From NCBI GenBank assembly GCA_043805435.1, contig JAZDHY010000065.1, positions 8,751 to 72,750 on the forward strand: a DNA stretch of 64,000 nucleotides, in the 5' to 3' direction. This document shows positions 34,347 to 43,500 of the stretch, in pieces. A model generated the notes under the pieces. That model saw only the letters and a program-made list of their open reading frames with translations, searched no databases and was not told the DNA's origin. This DNA comes from JAEXOD01 sp043805435 (GTDB lineage Bacteria; Bacteroidota; Ignavibacteria; Ignavibacteriales; Melioribacteraceae). Position 1 is the stretch's first letter. Each line of letters begins with the position of its first letter. Both the position numbers and the translations under genes were made by a program.

Positions 34347-35790
34347 TGACTTGATAAATATTTTATTAATTGAAGATGAAGATTTTGATGTTAGGCGAGT
34401 TCATAATACACTTTTACCGTTTAATCAAAAAATAATTATACGAGATGTTGTTTCCGATGGCAGGGAAGCATTAAATTTAATTAAACAACATAAAGAAAAT
34501 TATGATTTGATAATAATGGATTTTCAGATTGCCGGAGGATTAATGGGTGATACCTTAATCCAAAAAATTAAAGAAATTGACAGTACTTTACAAATTATTG
34601 TAATTACTAAAATGACAATTAATATTACGGATTTTAATTTTGCCAATAAATTAAAAATTGCGGGTGCTTTTTGGTATTGTACAAAATATCCGGGCGATAT
34701 TGAAGATTTTATTTATCAACCGACCGATTTTATAATGAGTATTTTTAATGCATATGAAAAATGTAAATTAGAAAGAGAGTGGAATAAATCAAATCAAAAA
34801 ATATTACGTAGTATTGAAGAAATTCTTTTTCGAAAAAGAATTATCGGTGAGTCGGAATTAATTATTAAATTAAAGGATGAAATTCGTAAATATGCAAATT
34901 CTAATGTTAACGTAATGATTAGAGGGGCTTCCGGTACTGGAAAAGAACTTGTGGCAATTAATATTCATTATACCAGCAATAGACGATTTGAAAATTTTAT
35001 TCCTATTAATTGTGGAAGCTTACCACACGATTTGATTGAAAGCGAACTTTTTGGTTATGAAAAAGGAGCTTTTACAGGTGCTGATAAGAAAAAACTCGGT
35101 TTGTTTGAAATTGCAAACCAAGGTACAATATTTTTAGATGAAATTACAGATTTACCTTTACCGGCACAAGTTAAATTATTAAGGGTTATTCAAGATGGCG
35201 AAATTGAAAAAATTGGTCGTACCGAAAAAATAAAAGTTAATGTTAGAATAATTGCGGCTACAAACAAAAATATTGAAGAAGAAGTAAAAGCTAAAAGATT
35301 TAGGGAAGATTTATATTATCGTTTGAACGTTGTTCCTTTAATTGTTCCTAAATTAAAAAGAAGAAAAGTTGATATCCCTCGTCTTATTGAGCATTTTATG
35401 AATGATATTGGAGCCGATATGGGACGTGAAAAACCACATGTTGATAATGATGCGATGAATATATTAATGGATTATGAGTGGCCGGGAAATGTTAGGGAAT
35501 TAATTAATGTTGTACAAAGATTCTTTTTTATTGACGAAAAAGAAATAAATGCAAAAAATGTAAAATTTATACTTGGTTTAGACTTGGAAACATCTTTACA
35601 TCAGCCCGATAATTATGGTATAAGTTTTGGAACTGAAATTTTACCACTTGCCCAAATGGAAAAACATTTTAGAGAAAATTATTTTAAATATGTAAGAGAA
35701 AACTCGTCTTCTGATTCGGAAGCAGCACAAAAACTTGGACTTGCTCCTCCAAACTATTATAGAATGGCTAAAGAATTAGGACTTAAATAA
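34339..35790 (+). CDS. Sigma54-dependent NtrC-family response regulator
   Basis: This 483-residue activator has a receiver domain (~1-125: LLIEDEDFDVRR acidic pocket, phospho-acceptor Asp in LIIMDFQIAGG and K in VITKM). A central sigma54-activating AAA+ domain follows (~165-400) with Walker A GASGTGKELVA, the intact sigma54-contact loop GAFTGA and Walker B TIFLDEITDLP. A Fis-type DNA-binding helix-turn-helix ends the protein (SEAAQKLGLAPPNYYRMAKELG). It overlaps the kinase gene by 8 bases and has TGGAG upstream. The intact GAFTGA means it should work with sigma54, so -24/-12 promoters are expected at its targets, probably the two sugar-transport operons on either side. Confidence 0.95.
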   Translation: MSDDLINILLIEDEDFDVRRVHNTLLPFNQKIIIRDVVSDGREALNLIKQHKENYDLIIMDFQIAGGLMGDTLIQKIKEIDSTLQIIVITKMTINITDFNFANKLKIAGAFWYCTKYPGDIEDFIYQPTDFIMSIFNAYEKCKLEREWNKSNQKILRSIEEILFRKRIIGESELIIKLKDEIRKYANSNVNVMIRGASGTGKELVAINIHYTSNRRFENFIPINCGSLPHDLIESELFGYEKGAFTGADKKKLGLFEIANQGTIFLDEITDLPLPAQVKLLRVIQDGEIEKIGRTEKIKVNVRIIAATNKNIEEEVKAKRFREDLYYRLNVVPLIVPKLKRRKVDIPRLIEHFMNDIGADMGREKPHVDNDAMNILMDYEWPGNVRELINVVQRFFFIDEKEINAKNVKFILGLDLETSLHQPDNYGISFGTEILPLAQMEKHFRENYFKYVRENSSSDSEAAQKLGLAPPNYYRMAKELGLK

Positions 35791-35840
35791 TTATTTAATT
35801 TAAGTAATAATATAAATATTTTAGAGTAAAAAGGAGTATT

Positions 35841-35963
35841 ATGAGTACATATTATACACCGGAGGAATGAGAATTGAGATATAGGGTTTTTGTTAGATTA
35901 ATAACTTTTAATTTGCTGCTAATAAATAGTAATTTAGTCGGCCGGCTAACAAATAACTTGTAA
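35841..35963 (+). pseudogene. Small frame interrupted by one TGA, possible decayed or recoded microgene
   Basis: AAAAGGAGTATT, a strong ribosome binding site, precedes ATG 35841. The frame reads MSTYYTPEE, then TGA (35868-35870), then ELRYRVFVRLITFNLLLINS and on to TAA at 35961. If the TGA were a sense codon the product would be 40 residues with a helical look. A single nonsense mutation in a small gene, or a leader peptide of nine codons, are both possible. I do not recognise the sequence. Confidence 0.25.
35935..35948. promoter_or_regulatory. GC-rich near-palindrome TAGTCGGCCGGCTA
   Basis: This 14-base dyad (palindromic except for one T/G pair) stands out in AT-rich surroundings. It lies ~370 bases upstream of the sigma54-like element and ~145 bases after the activator gene, a distance suited to an enhancer for an NtrC-type activator. 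It could equally be a weak transcription terminator stem, though no T-run follows. Confidence 0.25.
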
Positions 35964-36304
35964 GTCTTTATGTTATAATAAGTTAATGTGTAAAAATAAT
36001 TTTGCTATTTAACTTTGTATTAATAAAATAGTCTTTTGTTTTTTTAAAAAAAGTAATAAATTCTTCAACTTCAATACATGCTGCCAATATTAAAACAGTC
36101 ATATCCATATTTAACCAAGTTTAATAATTCTCTTCTTAAGACCTATTGGTTGAGGAAAATTTTTTTGTAATAAATAATTACAGTAAAAATTGCCAAAAGT
36201 AAACGTATTATTAAAATAATAATTTGTTTTATCTTTTTAATAATTACAAAAAGTATTACTTGTTAAAAATGAGGTTAAATATAATATAATTAAGAAAAAA
36301 TCGT

Positions 36305-36320
36305 TTGGCATTATTTGTGT
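36305..36320 (+). promoter_or_regulatory. Sigma54-like (-24/-12) element upstream of the symporter
   Basis: TGGCATTATTTGTGTA (from 36306; preceded by T) has TGGCA at -24 and TG at -12 with correct spacing. The -12 C is replaced by T, so the match is imperfect. It ends about 35 bases before the ATG of the SGLT-type symporter. A sigma54 activator is the nearest upstream gene, and the element resembles the minus-strand one at 31219-31234. Confidence 0.4.
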
Positions 36321-36355
36321 ACATAATAAATATTATTGCAAAAAAGAGTATATAA

Positions 36356-37984
36356 ATGAGTGACATTTTTACATTAAATGATAGTTTGATTGTATTAGCT
36401 TACCTTGTTATTGTTTTAAGCTTGGCCTTTTATTATTCGCGGGGTAAAGGAAATGATACGGATAATTACTTTTTAGCGGGTAAAAATGTGGGTTGGCTTG
36501 CTATTGGATTATCAATATTTGCTACAAATATATCAAGCGAACATTTTATTGGATTAGCCGGTTCCGGTTCTGTACGCGGAATTGCAGTTGGACAATTTGA
36601 ATTAATGGCAATTTTTATCTTAATTTTGCTTGCTTGGTTATTAACTCCAATATTTATCAAATCCGGGGTAAAAACTGTTCCCGAATTATTAGAAAAACGA
36701 TTTGATAAAAATATTGCTCAATGGTTCTCGGGATTTTCAATTTTCATTTATATAAGCACTAAAATTTTAGTTACATTATATGCCGGCAGCATGTTGTTTT
36801 ACGAAATGTTTCATCTAAATTTATATACATCTGCCGTTGTAATTGTTTTTATTACCGGTTTATATTCGGTAATTGGTGGTGCTACTGCAATTATTAAAAC
36901 ACAGATTTTTCAATCAATAATGTTAATTATTGGTGCTGTTTTATTTACATTATTCGGCTTGAACAGAGTAGGGTGGTTTTCGGGATTAACTGCATCTTTA
37001 CCGGCCGATTATTTTACTATGTTTAAACCAATAACTGATCCTGATTTCCCGTGGACAGGTATTCTTTTTGGTGCGCCAATTATTGCGTTTTGGTATTGGT
37101 GTGCCGATCAATATATTGTACAAAAATTACTTTCAGCTAAAAACATAGATGAAGCTAGAAAAGGTTCATTATTTGCCGCTGTATTAAAAATATTACCGAT
37201 GTTTATTTTAGTTTTACCCGGTTTAATTGCAGCTTCGTTATATCCCGAAATTAAAGGGGATAAAGCATTTCCTGCATTGTTAGCCAGTGATATTTTACCT
37301 GTTGGAATAAAAGGAATTGTTGTTGCGGGTTTACTTTCTGCAATTATGTCGTCTTTGGCAAGTGCTTTTAATACAACCGCAACATTGTTTACTTTCGATT
37401 TTTATAAGAAAAAATATCCTAACGAATCGGAAGAAAAATTTGTTTTAGTAGGAAGACTGGCAACAACTTTAACGGTTTTAACAGCCATTTTAATTATTCC
37501 TATTATTAAACTTTTTGATACGCAAATTTATTTGTTTTTACAAGGATTTCAGGCTTATGTTAGTCCGCCAATTACTGCAATATTCATATGGGGATTAATA
37601 TTCAAATTTGTAAATACACGTGCTGCAATGATGACTTTAATAGTAGGCGAGCTTGTTGGATTATTAAGATTAAGTTTAGATGGTTTAGTGAATAATGGAA
37701 TTCTTAAAGGTGCATTTTGGTTAACAATTGTTAATATTAATTTTTTGCATTTTGCAATTTTTTTGTTTCTATTTTCTTCTGTATTAATATTAAGTATAAG
37801 TTTAGCTACTACAAAAAACTCTCAAATAGTTTCAAAATATTGGTATTTGGCAGCAAATAATCTAAAAATTGAAAAAGTGGAAAATATAGGTTTTTTAGGA
37901 AGTCGTGGTTCACTTAAAAATAGCATTTTTTTAACAATATTCTTATTTATTGTAATCCTAGGTGTATGGGGGTTATGGATATGA
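36356..37984 (+). CDS. SGLT-type sodium/sugar symporter (SSS family)
   Basis: This 542-residue inner membrane transporter of the sodium:solute symporter family has about 13-14 helices. Landmarks are DNYFLAGKNVGWLAIGLSIFATNISSEHFIGLAGSG in helix 1 and its loops, GLYSVIGGATAIIKTQIFQS, and the sugar-specific stretch FWYWCADQYIVQKLLSAKN seen in SGLT/vSGLT proteins. AAGAG precedes the ATG. It opens the plus-strand arm of the locus and is 52 bases before the CBM protein gene. With the MFS transporter it gives the locus two independent routes for glucose or short sugars. Confidence 0.94.
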   Translation: MSDIFTLNDSLIVLAYLVIVLSLAFYYSRGKGNDTDNYFLAGKNVGWLAIGLSIFATNISSEHFIGLAGSGSVRGIAVGQFELMAIFILILLAWLLTPIFIKSGVKTVPELLEKRFDKNIAQWFSGFSIFIYISTKILVTLYAGSMLFYEMFHLNLYTSAVVIVFITGLYSVIGGATAIIKTQIFQSIMLIIGAVLFTLFGLNRVGWFSGLTASLPADYFTMFKPITDPDFPWTGILFGAPIIAFWYWCADQYIVQKLLSAKNIDEARKGSLFAAVLKILPMFILVLPGLIAASLYPEIKGDKAFPALLASDILPVGIKGIVVAGLLSAIMSSLASAFNTTATLFTFDFYKKKYPNESEEKFVLVGRLATTLTVLTAILIIPIIKLFDTQIYLFLQGFQAYVSPPITAIFIWGLIFKFVNTRAAMMTLIVGELVGLLRLSLDGLVNNGILKGAFWLTIVNINFLHFAIFLFLFSSVLILSISLATTKNSQIVSKYWYLAANNLKIEKVENIGFLGSRGSLKNSIFLTIFLFIVILGVWGLWI

Positions 37985-38036
37985 TAAGTTTTAATTCATA
38001 AATAACAAACAAACTAACAAAATGGAGAAAACCATA

Positions 38037-40679
38037 ATGAAAAAAATCTTGGTTACCCTCTTTATCATTCTTTTTTCATCGTATATGAATGCTCAGTGGG
38101 TGGAAAATGGATTTGAGACTGCAAACGCAGATACTTTTTTCGTTCACCCGCCTATTAATCCGGGTTTAGCTTCCGGATCGGGTTCTTTAATATTAACAGA
38201 TAATACTGCAAATCCTGATCCGTATCATGGAAGTGCAGCAACTAAAGTTGAATGGTTAGTTCATTCATCTGAAAGTTACGGCGGTTATTCACAAATGATG
38301 CACCTTAACAAAATTGATACAGTTATATATTTTGATTGGTCAATGGCAACCGAACTCCGTTTATGGTATTACAATGTAGTACCTTCAACACAACCCGGTT
38401 TGGTTCACATGCGTTTTAAAATTCATGAAGCAGGCGGACAGGCTGATTACTGGAATAATCAAAATGATCATGAAGATTGGTATTTTCAGGTTGATGGTTT
38501 TTACGATGCTGAACCCGGCTGGAAAATGTTGACTATTCCATTAGTTGATTTAGGTGCAGGTTCACCAACCGCTACCGGTTTTACATTAACCGGATGGAGC
38601 GGTGTTCAAAACAATGGTGTTTTAGATTTTGATAAAATTATTGGTTATAGTCTCGAATTTACTACTCCCGGTATTGTTGATAATGGTACCGCAACAGGTG
38701 TTGTAGTTTGGGATAAATTGACTTTATGGGGAAATAAATACGAACCGTTAAGTACATTTGATAATACTGCAACGGGCGATTATTTTGCTCTTGATAATAT
38801 GTCATGGGCTGGTGCAGGAGCCGGCGTAATTACGTTAACAGACATGACTGAAAATCCTTTTGAAGGTATCTCTTCATTAAAATTGGATTATACTGTTAAC
38901 ATGAGTCAATCTTGGGGAGGTTATGTAAACTTACGCCATAATGCGCCTGATGCCGGATATGTACAAGATTTAACTGCAAGAACTAATTTAATATTGTATG
39001 TTAAAGTTGTAACACCTGCAACAGGTACCGCAGATAGAGTTACTATGAGAATGTTAATGTATGATAATAGTGCCGGTGCTGAAGAAGAATGGGTACATTT
39101 GTTAAATGTTAACTTATATCAGACTTCGGATTGGATGAAAGTTGTTATTCCTTTGGTAAATTTGGAAGGAACCGGTGATGATTATAAATTAACCTCCGAT
39201 GGATTTAGAATTCCTGGATGGGCTTCATATAGTGGTGATAATTTATTTAATTTAGACAAAATTCTTGGCTGGAAATTTGAATTTTCGGGTACCGGTGATT
39301 TTGGACCGATTGGCGAAATATCAACCGGTGAAGTTTTAGTAGATTTATGCCAACCTGCAGGATATAGAGAAACTGATAATACAGCTCCTGAACCACCAAC
39401 AGGATTATTAGGAGTTCAGGGTTCTTTTGCAAATTTGGTAACATGGTCGGACGTACCAAATGAATCAGGTGAAAAATATGATGTATATTACAGCACAGTT
39501 TCAAATTTTGACCTTGAAAGTGCTGAAGTTGTAAAACTTGGTGTTTTAGAAAATATCCAATTAATTGACCATGTGCTCCGCGCACCTGGTACAGATCAAA
39601 ATACAACCTATTATTATGCAGTTACTTGTACCGATAAGGCAGGTAATACTTCTTTACCCGGATATTTAGGTTCACCAATAACTAACCTCGCAAAAGGCGT
39701 AGTAACAGTATCGTTAACTCCTCCTTCACAGACATTTGTTGCTGATGGTAATTTAGCTGAATGGTCAACTGTAACTCCAATTTCTATGAAATTATCAGAC
39801 GGTAGTGCATTTTTAGTTGCAAACCAACTGATTTCAAGTGATGAAGATTTATCGGCTTTAGTTTATGTTGGTATAGATGCAGAAAATTTATACGTTGCTT
39901 ATGATGTTACAGATGATATCGTTTCATTTGATCCATCTTTGGCTACTTATTATAATGATTCACCCGATTTATTTATCGGTTTATATGACGGTCATGGAAA
40001 ATTTCATCCTAGCTTACAGAGAGGAGCACAACCTGATTATCATTTAAGATTTTCGAAAGACAGAGTATTAATTGATGGTGCTAATGCAGATAGTCTTGTT
40101 ATGCCGGGTGCAAATTATTTTTGGGGAGATAAATTCCCTTCGGGTTATACAGTTGAAGCAAAAATTCCGTTAATTGACTTAGCTACAAAAAGAAACGTAG
40201 GTCAAACAAATTTTGATACTTTATTTGTACCCGAACTTGGTCAAAGAGTTCCTTTTGATATTTCTATTAATGACGCTGACGCAACAGGTACAAGAGAAGG
40301 TATTATGTGTTATTCTCCGTTCAATGAAGATTTATCATATTCTACTGTTACACGTTGGTTATATACATGGATTGGTGATGCATGGACTGATGTTGAAGAT
40401 GAAAATTTAAATCCAAATACTTATTCATTATCTCAAAACTATCCAAATCCATTTAATCCTGTTACTACAATAAAATATACTCTTAAAGATGCCGGAAACG
40501 TTTCTTTAAAAGTATATGATGTTTTAGGCAGGTTAGTTTCTACTTTAGTTAATCAAAATCAAAATATGGGAAATTATACAGTTAATTTTGATGCTTCCAG
40601 ATTAGCAAGCGGTATGTACATTTATAAAATTGAAGCTGGTTCATTCCAAGCTGTAAGAAAAATGATGTTGTTAAAGTAA
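38037..40679 (+). CDS. T9SS-exported multi-CBM surface protein
   Basis: This is an 880-residue protein with a signal peptide (MKKILVTLFIILFSSYMNAQ). Two related CBM-like beta-sandwich repeats (~20-240 and ~245-445) each contain a 'SWGGY/SYGGY' strand, an aromatic-rich core and a 'DKI-(I/L)-G-(Y/W)' element, resembling CBM11/30-type glucan-binding modules. A fibronectin-III-like domain (~450-550) and a CBM9/DOMON-like domain (~560-790: FVADGNLAEWS, LYVAYDVTDDIV) follow. The T9SS tail (~800-880) has NYPNPFNPVTTI. The ATG at 38037, with GGAGAA upstream, is preferred to one five codons earlier. No catalytic domain is seen, so it is probably a surface glycan-capture protein, perhaps filling the role of SusE/F/D in standard loci. 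Confidence 0.85.
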   Translation: MKKILVTLFIILFSSYMNAQWVENGFETANADTFFVHPPINPGLASGSGSLILTDNTANPDPYHGSAATKVEWLVHSSESYGGYSQMMHLNKIDTVIYFDWSMATELRLWYYNVVPSTQPGLVHMRFKIHEAGGQADYWNNQNDHEDWYFQVDGFYDAEPGWKMLTIPLVDLGAGSPTATGFTLTGWSGVQNNGVLDFDKIIGYSLEFTTPGIVDNGTATGVVVWDKLTLWGNKYEPLSTFDNTATGDYFALDNMSWAGAGAGVITLTDMTENPFEGISSLKLDYTVNMSQSWGGYVNLRHNAPDAGYVQDLTARTNLILYVKVVTPATGTADRVTMRMLMYDNSAGAEEEWVHLLNVNLYQTSDWMKVVIPLVNLEGTGDDYKLTSDGFRIPGWASYSGDNLFNLDKILGWKFEFSGTGDFGPIGEISTGEVLVDLCQPAGYRETDNTAPEPPTGLLGVQGSFANLVTWSDVPNESGEKYDVYYSTVSNFDLESAEVVKLGVLENIQLIDHVLRAPGTDQNTTYYYAVTCTDKAGNTSLPGYLGSPITNLAKGVVTVSLTPPSQTFVADGNLAEWSTVTPISMKLSDGSAFLVANQLISSDEDLSALVYVGIDAENLYVAYDVTDDIVSFDPSLATYYNDSPDLFIGLYDGHGKFHPSLQRGAQPDYHLRFSKDRVLIDGANADSLVMPGANYFWGDKFPSGYTVEAKIPLIDLATKRNVGQTNFDTLFVPELGQRVPFDISINDADATGTREGIMCYSPFNEDLSYSTVTRWLYTWIGDAWTDVEDENLNPNTYSLSQNYPNPFNPVTTIKYTLKDAGNVSLKVYDVLGRLVSTLVNQNQNMGNYTVNFDASRLASGMYIYKIEAGSFQAVRKMMLLK

Positions 40680-40692
40680 TATGGTTAATAAG

Positions 40693-40713
40693 CGGGGTAT
40701 ACACTATACCCCG
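40693..40713 (+). terminator. Rho-independent terminator after the CBM protein gene
   Basis: CGGGGTATA and TATACCCCG form a perfect nine-pair stem around a three-base loop, followed by GTTTGTTTTTTTA. It lies 14 bases after the stop. Symporter and CBM genes therefore form one unit, and the TonB receptor gene probably has its own promoter or depends on partial read-through. Confidence 0.88.
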
Positions 40714-40774
40714 TTTGTTTTTTTATTGTTAAGTGTTAATTATGGATTCGTACTTTAAATTTTGGAGGTCTTTT

Positions 40775-43480
40775 ATGTTGAAAAAATCTTTTCCAACATT
40801 AAAAGCTTTTATCTTTACTCTTTTTATTATTATATGCTCAGGAAATATTTTTGCCGGTACAACCGGAAAAATAGCAGGCAAAGTTACCGATGAAAATGGG
40901 GAACCGGTGATTGGCGCAAATGTTATAGTTGAAGGCACATATCTTGGTGCCGCCGCAGACGTGGATGGATACTATTACATAAACAATGTATCTCCCGGGA
41001 TGCATAATATTATAGTTAGTGCAGTAGGGTACCATAAAACTACTGTACAAAAAGTAAGTGTTAAAATAGATTTAACAACCAAAATTGATATTCAGTTAAA
41101 ATCAACTGCATTTCAATTAGGTTCCGATATTGTTGTCCAAGCTCAAAGGCCTTTAGTACAAAAAGATTTAACATCTACTTCTGCTACTGTAAATTCAGGA
41201 GAAATTAAATTAATGCCGGTTGAAAGCGTTGGTCAATTAATTAATTTGCAGGCAGGAGTTGTTGGCGGACATTTTAGAGGTGGTCGTTCTAATGAAGTTG
41301 CTTATTTGGTAGATGGAGTCTCTGTTTCCGATGCATTTAACGGCGGATTAACTTTGGAAGTGGAAAACTCCTCAATTCGCCAAATGGAAGTTATTACAGG
41401 TACTTTTAATGCTGAATACGGACAGGCAATGAGTGGTGTTGTTAATATTGTTACTCAAGAAGGCTCTAATAAAACAGAAGGTTACGTATCGGGTTATGTG
41501 GGTAATAATTTTACGTCTAATACCGACATATTCCAAAATTTGGATAAATTTGATAGAGTTCCAATTAGAGATATTACTTTTTATTTGAGTGGTCCTATTC
41601 CTTTATTAAGTAATTTAACATACTTTTTTACGGGTCGTTATTTTGAAAATGACGGAAATTTATATGGTAAGCGCGTTTATAATGTAAATGATGATGTACC
41701 TATTTACCCTAATCCTTCAGATAAATCTGTTTGGATACCTCAAAATACAGGTAATAATGAATATGTATCAATGAATCCTTATAAAAAGTTTTCTTTTAAT
41801 ACAAAAATAACATATTCTTTACCGGAATTTAAGTTTAGTTATTCGTTGTTTTGGGATCAAACTAAAGCCAAATATTACGACCATGCTTACAAATGGACAC
41901 CGGACGGAATAATGACACATCAAAAAACCGATGTTGTTAATAGTCTGCAAATAACTAATTTTATTTCACAAAGTACATATCATAGCTTAAAAATGTCTGC
42001 TAATGTTCATAACTTTTGGGGTAATTTATATGCCGATCCTTACGATCCTCGTTATGTAAATCCTTCAAGAGGTACTGCTCCAACAAACTATACTTTCCGT
42101 TCGGGTGGTAATCAAGGTAACAGATATGATAGAAAAACATTAACTTATGTTGTGCAATATTCATTAACATCACAAATTTCAAAAGAACATAAAATGGGAT
42201 TTGGTGTTGAAGCGCAATTGCACGATTTATATAATCACGGCAGAGATTTAATTAACTTTACCGATGGTGTTTTAGATTCAAACGGTGTTGAAATATTTAC
42301 TCCCGGATATCCTAATGTAGGAACAATAACAGATGCCGGTTCTAACACAGAATATAGAAAAAAACCTTATGAAATTGCTGCATATATCCAAGATAAAATG
42401 GAATATGACATTATGATTATTAATGCAGGCGTACGTCTTGATTATTTTAATCCTAACTCTTCGCTACCTGCAGATTTAAGAAATCCATCTAATAATCCTA
42501 ATTTTCCGGGTGCAGGTCAATTTCGTAAAGCGGATGATAAAATTCAAATTAGTCCTCGCCTTGGAGCATCATTTCCAATTACCGAAAATGGTATAATTAG
42601 ATTTTCTTATGGACATTTTTTCCAAAGACCGGATTTAGAGAACTTATATATCAATCCCGATTTTATTGTAAGACCGGGGATTTCGTTAAATTCTATTACA
42701 GGCAATCCAGACTTAAAACCAATGAAAACAATTCAGTACGAAATTGGTTTACAACAAGTATTGTTTGATAATTATGCTTTAAATTTAGTTGTATACTATC
42801 GTGATATAAGAAACTTGTTAGGTATGGAAATTATAAATACTTATGAAGGTATTGCTTATGCACGTTTTGTAAACCGTGATTATGGGAATGTTAAAGGATT
42901 TATTTTAACATTTGATAAACGTTTTACCGATTTTTTTAGTGCAAAGATTGATTATACTTATCAGATAGCTGAAGGTAACGCTTCTGATCCTTATACGGTA
43001 TTTAATAATAATCAAACAGATCCTCCTATTGAAACAACAAAAAAAGTACTTCCATTAAACTGGGATCAGCGTTCAACCCTTAATTTTGCATTAACAATTG
43101 GTGATCCGATTGATTGGAGTGTAGGTTTAATATTTAAATATGGTTCGGGATTTCCATATACGGAAGATTCAAAAGTATCTCAGGGTGTAAGATTTGAAAA
43201 TGGCGGAATCAAACCTGCAACATTTGACTTAGACTTACGAGCTGAAAAGAACTTTAAGATAGGAAATTACTTTGTAAACACATATTTATTGATATATAAC
43301 GTACTTGATATTAAAAATGAAACTGGTGTTTATGCAACAACCGGAAGAGCAACAAATGACTTAAATACTAAAACTGCCGGAGATATTGTTGGATTAAATA
43401 CTATGCAGGAATTTATAAATAATCCGAGTATGTATAGTTCACCACGCGAAATCCGATTAGGATTTGGTTTCGGATTTTAA
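40775..43480 (+). CDS. TonB-dependent receptor with CarboxypepD-regulatory N-terminal domain
   Basis: This is a 901-residue outer membrane receptor for energy-driven uptake. After a signal peptide come a CarboxypepD_reg_2 domain (GKIAGKVTDENGEPVIGANV), a plug domain (LVDGVSVSDAFNGG, QMEVITGTFNAEYGQAMSGVVNIVT) and a 22-strand barrel ending GFGFGF with a terminal aromatic residue. A GGAGG site fixes the start at 40775; an in-frame ATG upstream is less likely. No SusD gene follows. Instead the next two genes encode a Ca-binding-repeat T9SS protein and a PorV-like protein. The cargo is probably beta-gluco-oligosaccharide, by context. Confidence 0.93.
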   Translation: MLKKSFPTLKAFIFTLFIIICSGNIFAGTTGKIAGKVTDENGEPVIGANVIVEGTYLGAAADVDGYYYINNVSPGMHNIIVSAVGYHKTTVQKVSVKIDLTTKIDIQLKSTAFQLGSDIVVQAQRPLVQKDLTSTSATVNSGEIKLMPVESVGQLINLQAGVVGGHFRGGRSNEVAYLVDGVSVSDAFNGGLTLEVENSSIRQMEVITGTFNAEYGQAMSGVVNIVTQEGSNKTEGYVSGYVGNNFTSNTDIFQNLDKFDRVPIRDITFYLSGPIPLLSNLTYFFTGRYFENDGNLYGKRVYNVNDDVPIYPNPSDKSVWIPQNTGNNEYVSMNPYKKFSFNTKITYSLPEFKFSYSLFWDQTKAKYYDHAYKWTPDGIMTHQKTDVVNSLQITNFISQSTYHSLKMSANVHNFWGNLYADPYDPRYVNPSRGTAPTNYTFRSGGNQGNRYDRKTLTYVVQYSLTSQISKEHKMGFGVEAQLHDLYNHGRDLINFTDGVLDSNGVEIFTPGYPNVGTITDAGSNTEYRKKPYEIAAYIQDKMEYDIMIINAGVRLDYFNPNSSLPADLRNPSNNPNFPGAGQFRKADDKIQISPRLGASFPITENGIIRFSYGHFFQRPDLENLYINPDFIVRPGISLNSITGNPDLKPMKTIQYEIGLQQVLFDNYALNLVVYYRDIRNLLGMEIINTYEGIAYARFVNRDYGNVKGFILTFDKRFTDFFSAKIDYTYQIAEGNASDPYTVFNNNQTDPPIETTKKVLPLNWDQRSTLNFALTIGDPIDWSVGLIFKYGSGFPYTEDSKVSQGVRFENGGIKPATFDLDLRAEKNFKIGNYFVNTYLLIYNVLDIKNETGVYATTGRATNDLNTKTAGDIVGLNTMQEFINNPSMYSSPREIRLGFGFGF

Positions 43481-43500
43481 GACGCAAAACGGAGATTAAT

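Larger units (their letters stand above)
35791..36355. other. Long intergenic region before the symporter operon
   Basis: A 565-base region without an intact gene. It contains a well-placed ribosome binding site followed by a 9-codon frame and a TGA (listed at 35841), a GC-rich palindrome (35935-35948) and a sigma54-like element (36305-36320). The rest is featureless AT-rich sequence. Its length fits a distal activator-binding site. Confidence 0.5.

Noticed and set aside
36305..36320. Certain sigma54 promoter
   Set aside because: The -12 GC pair is incomplete (GT), so it is kept only as a candidate.
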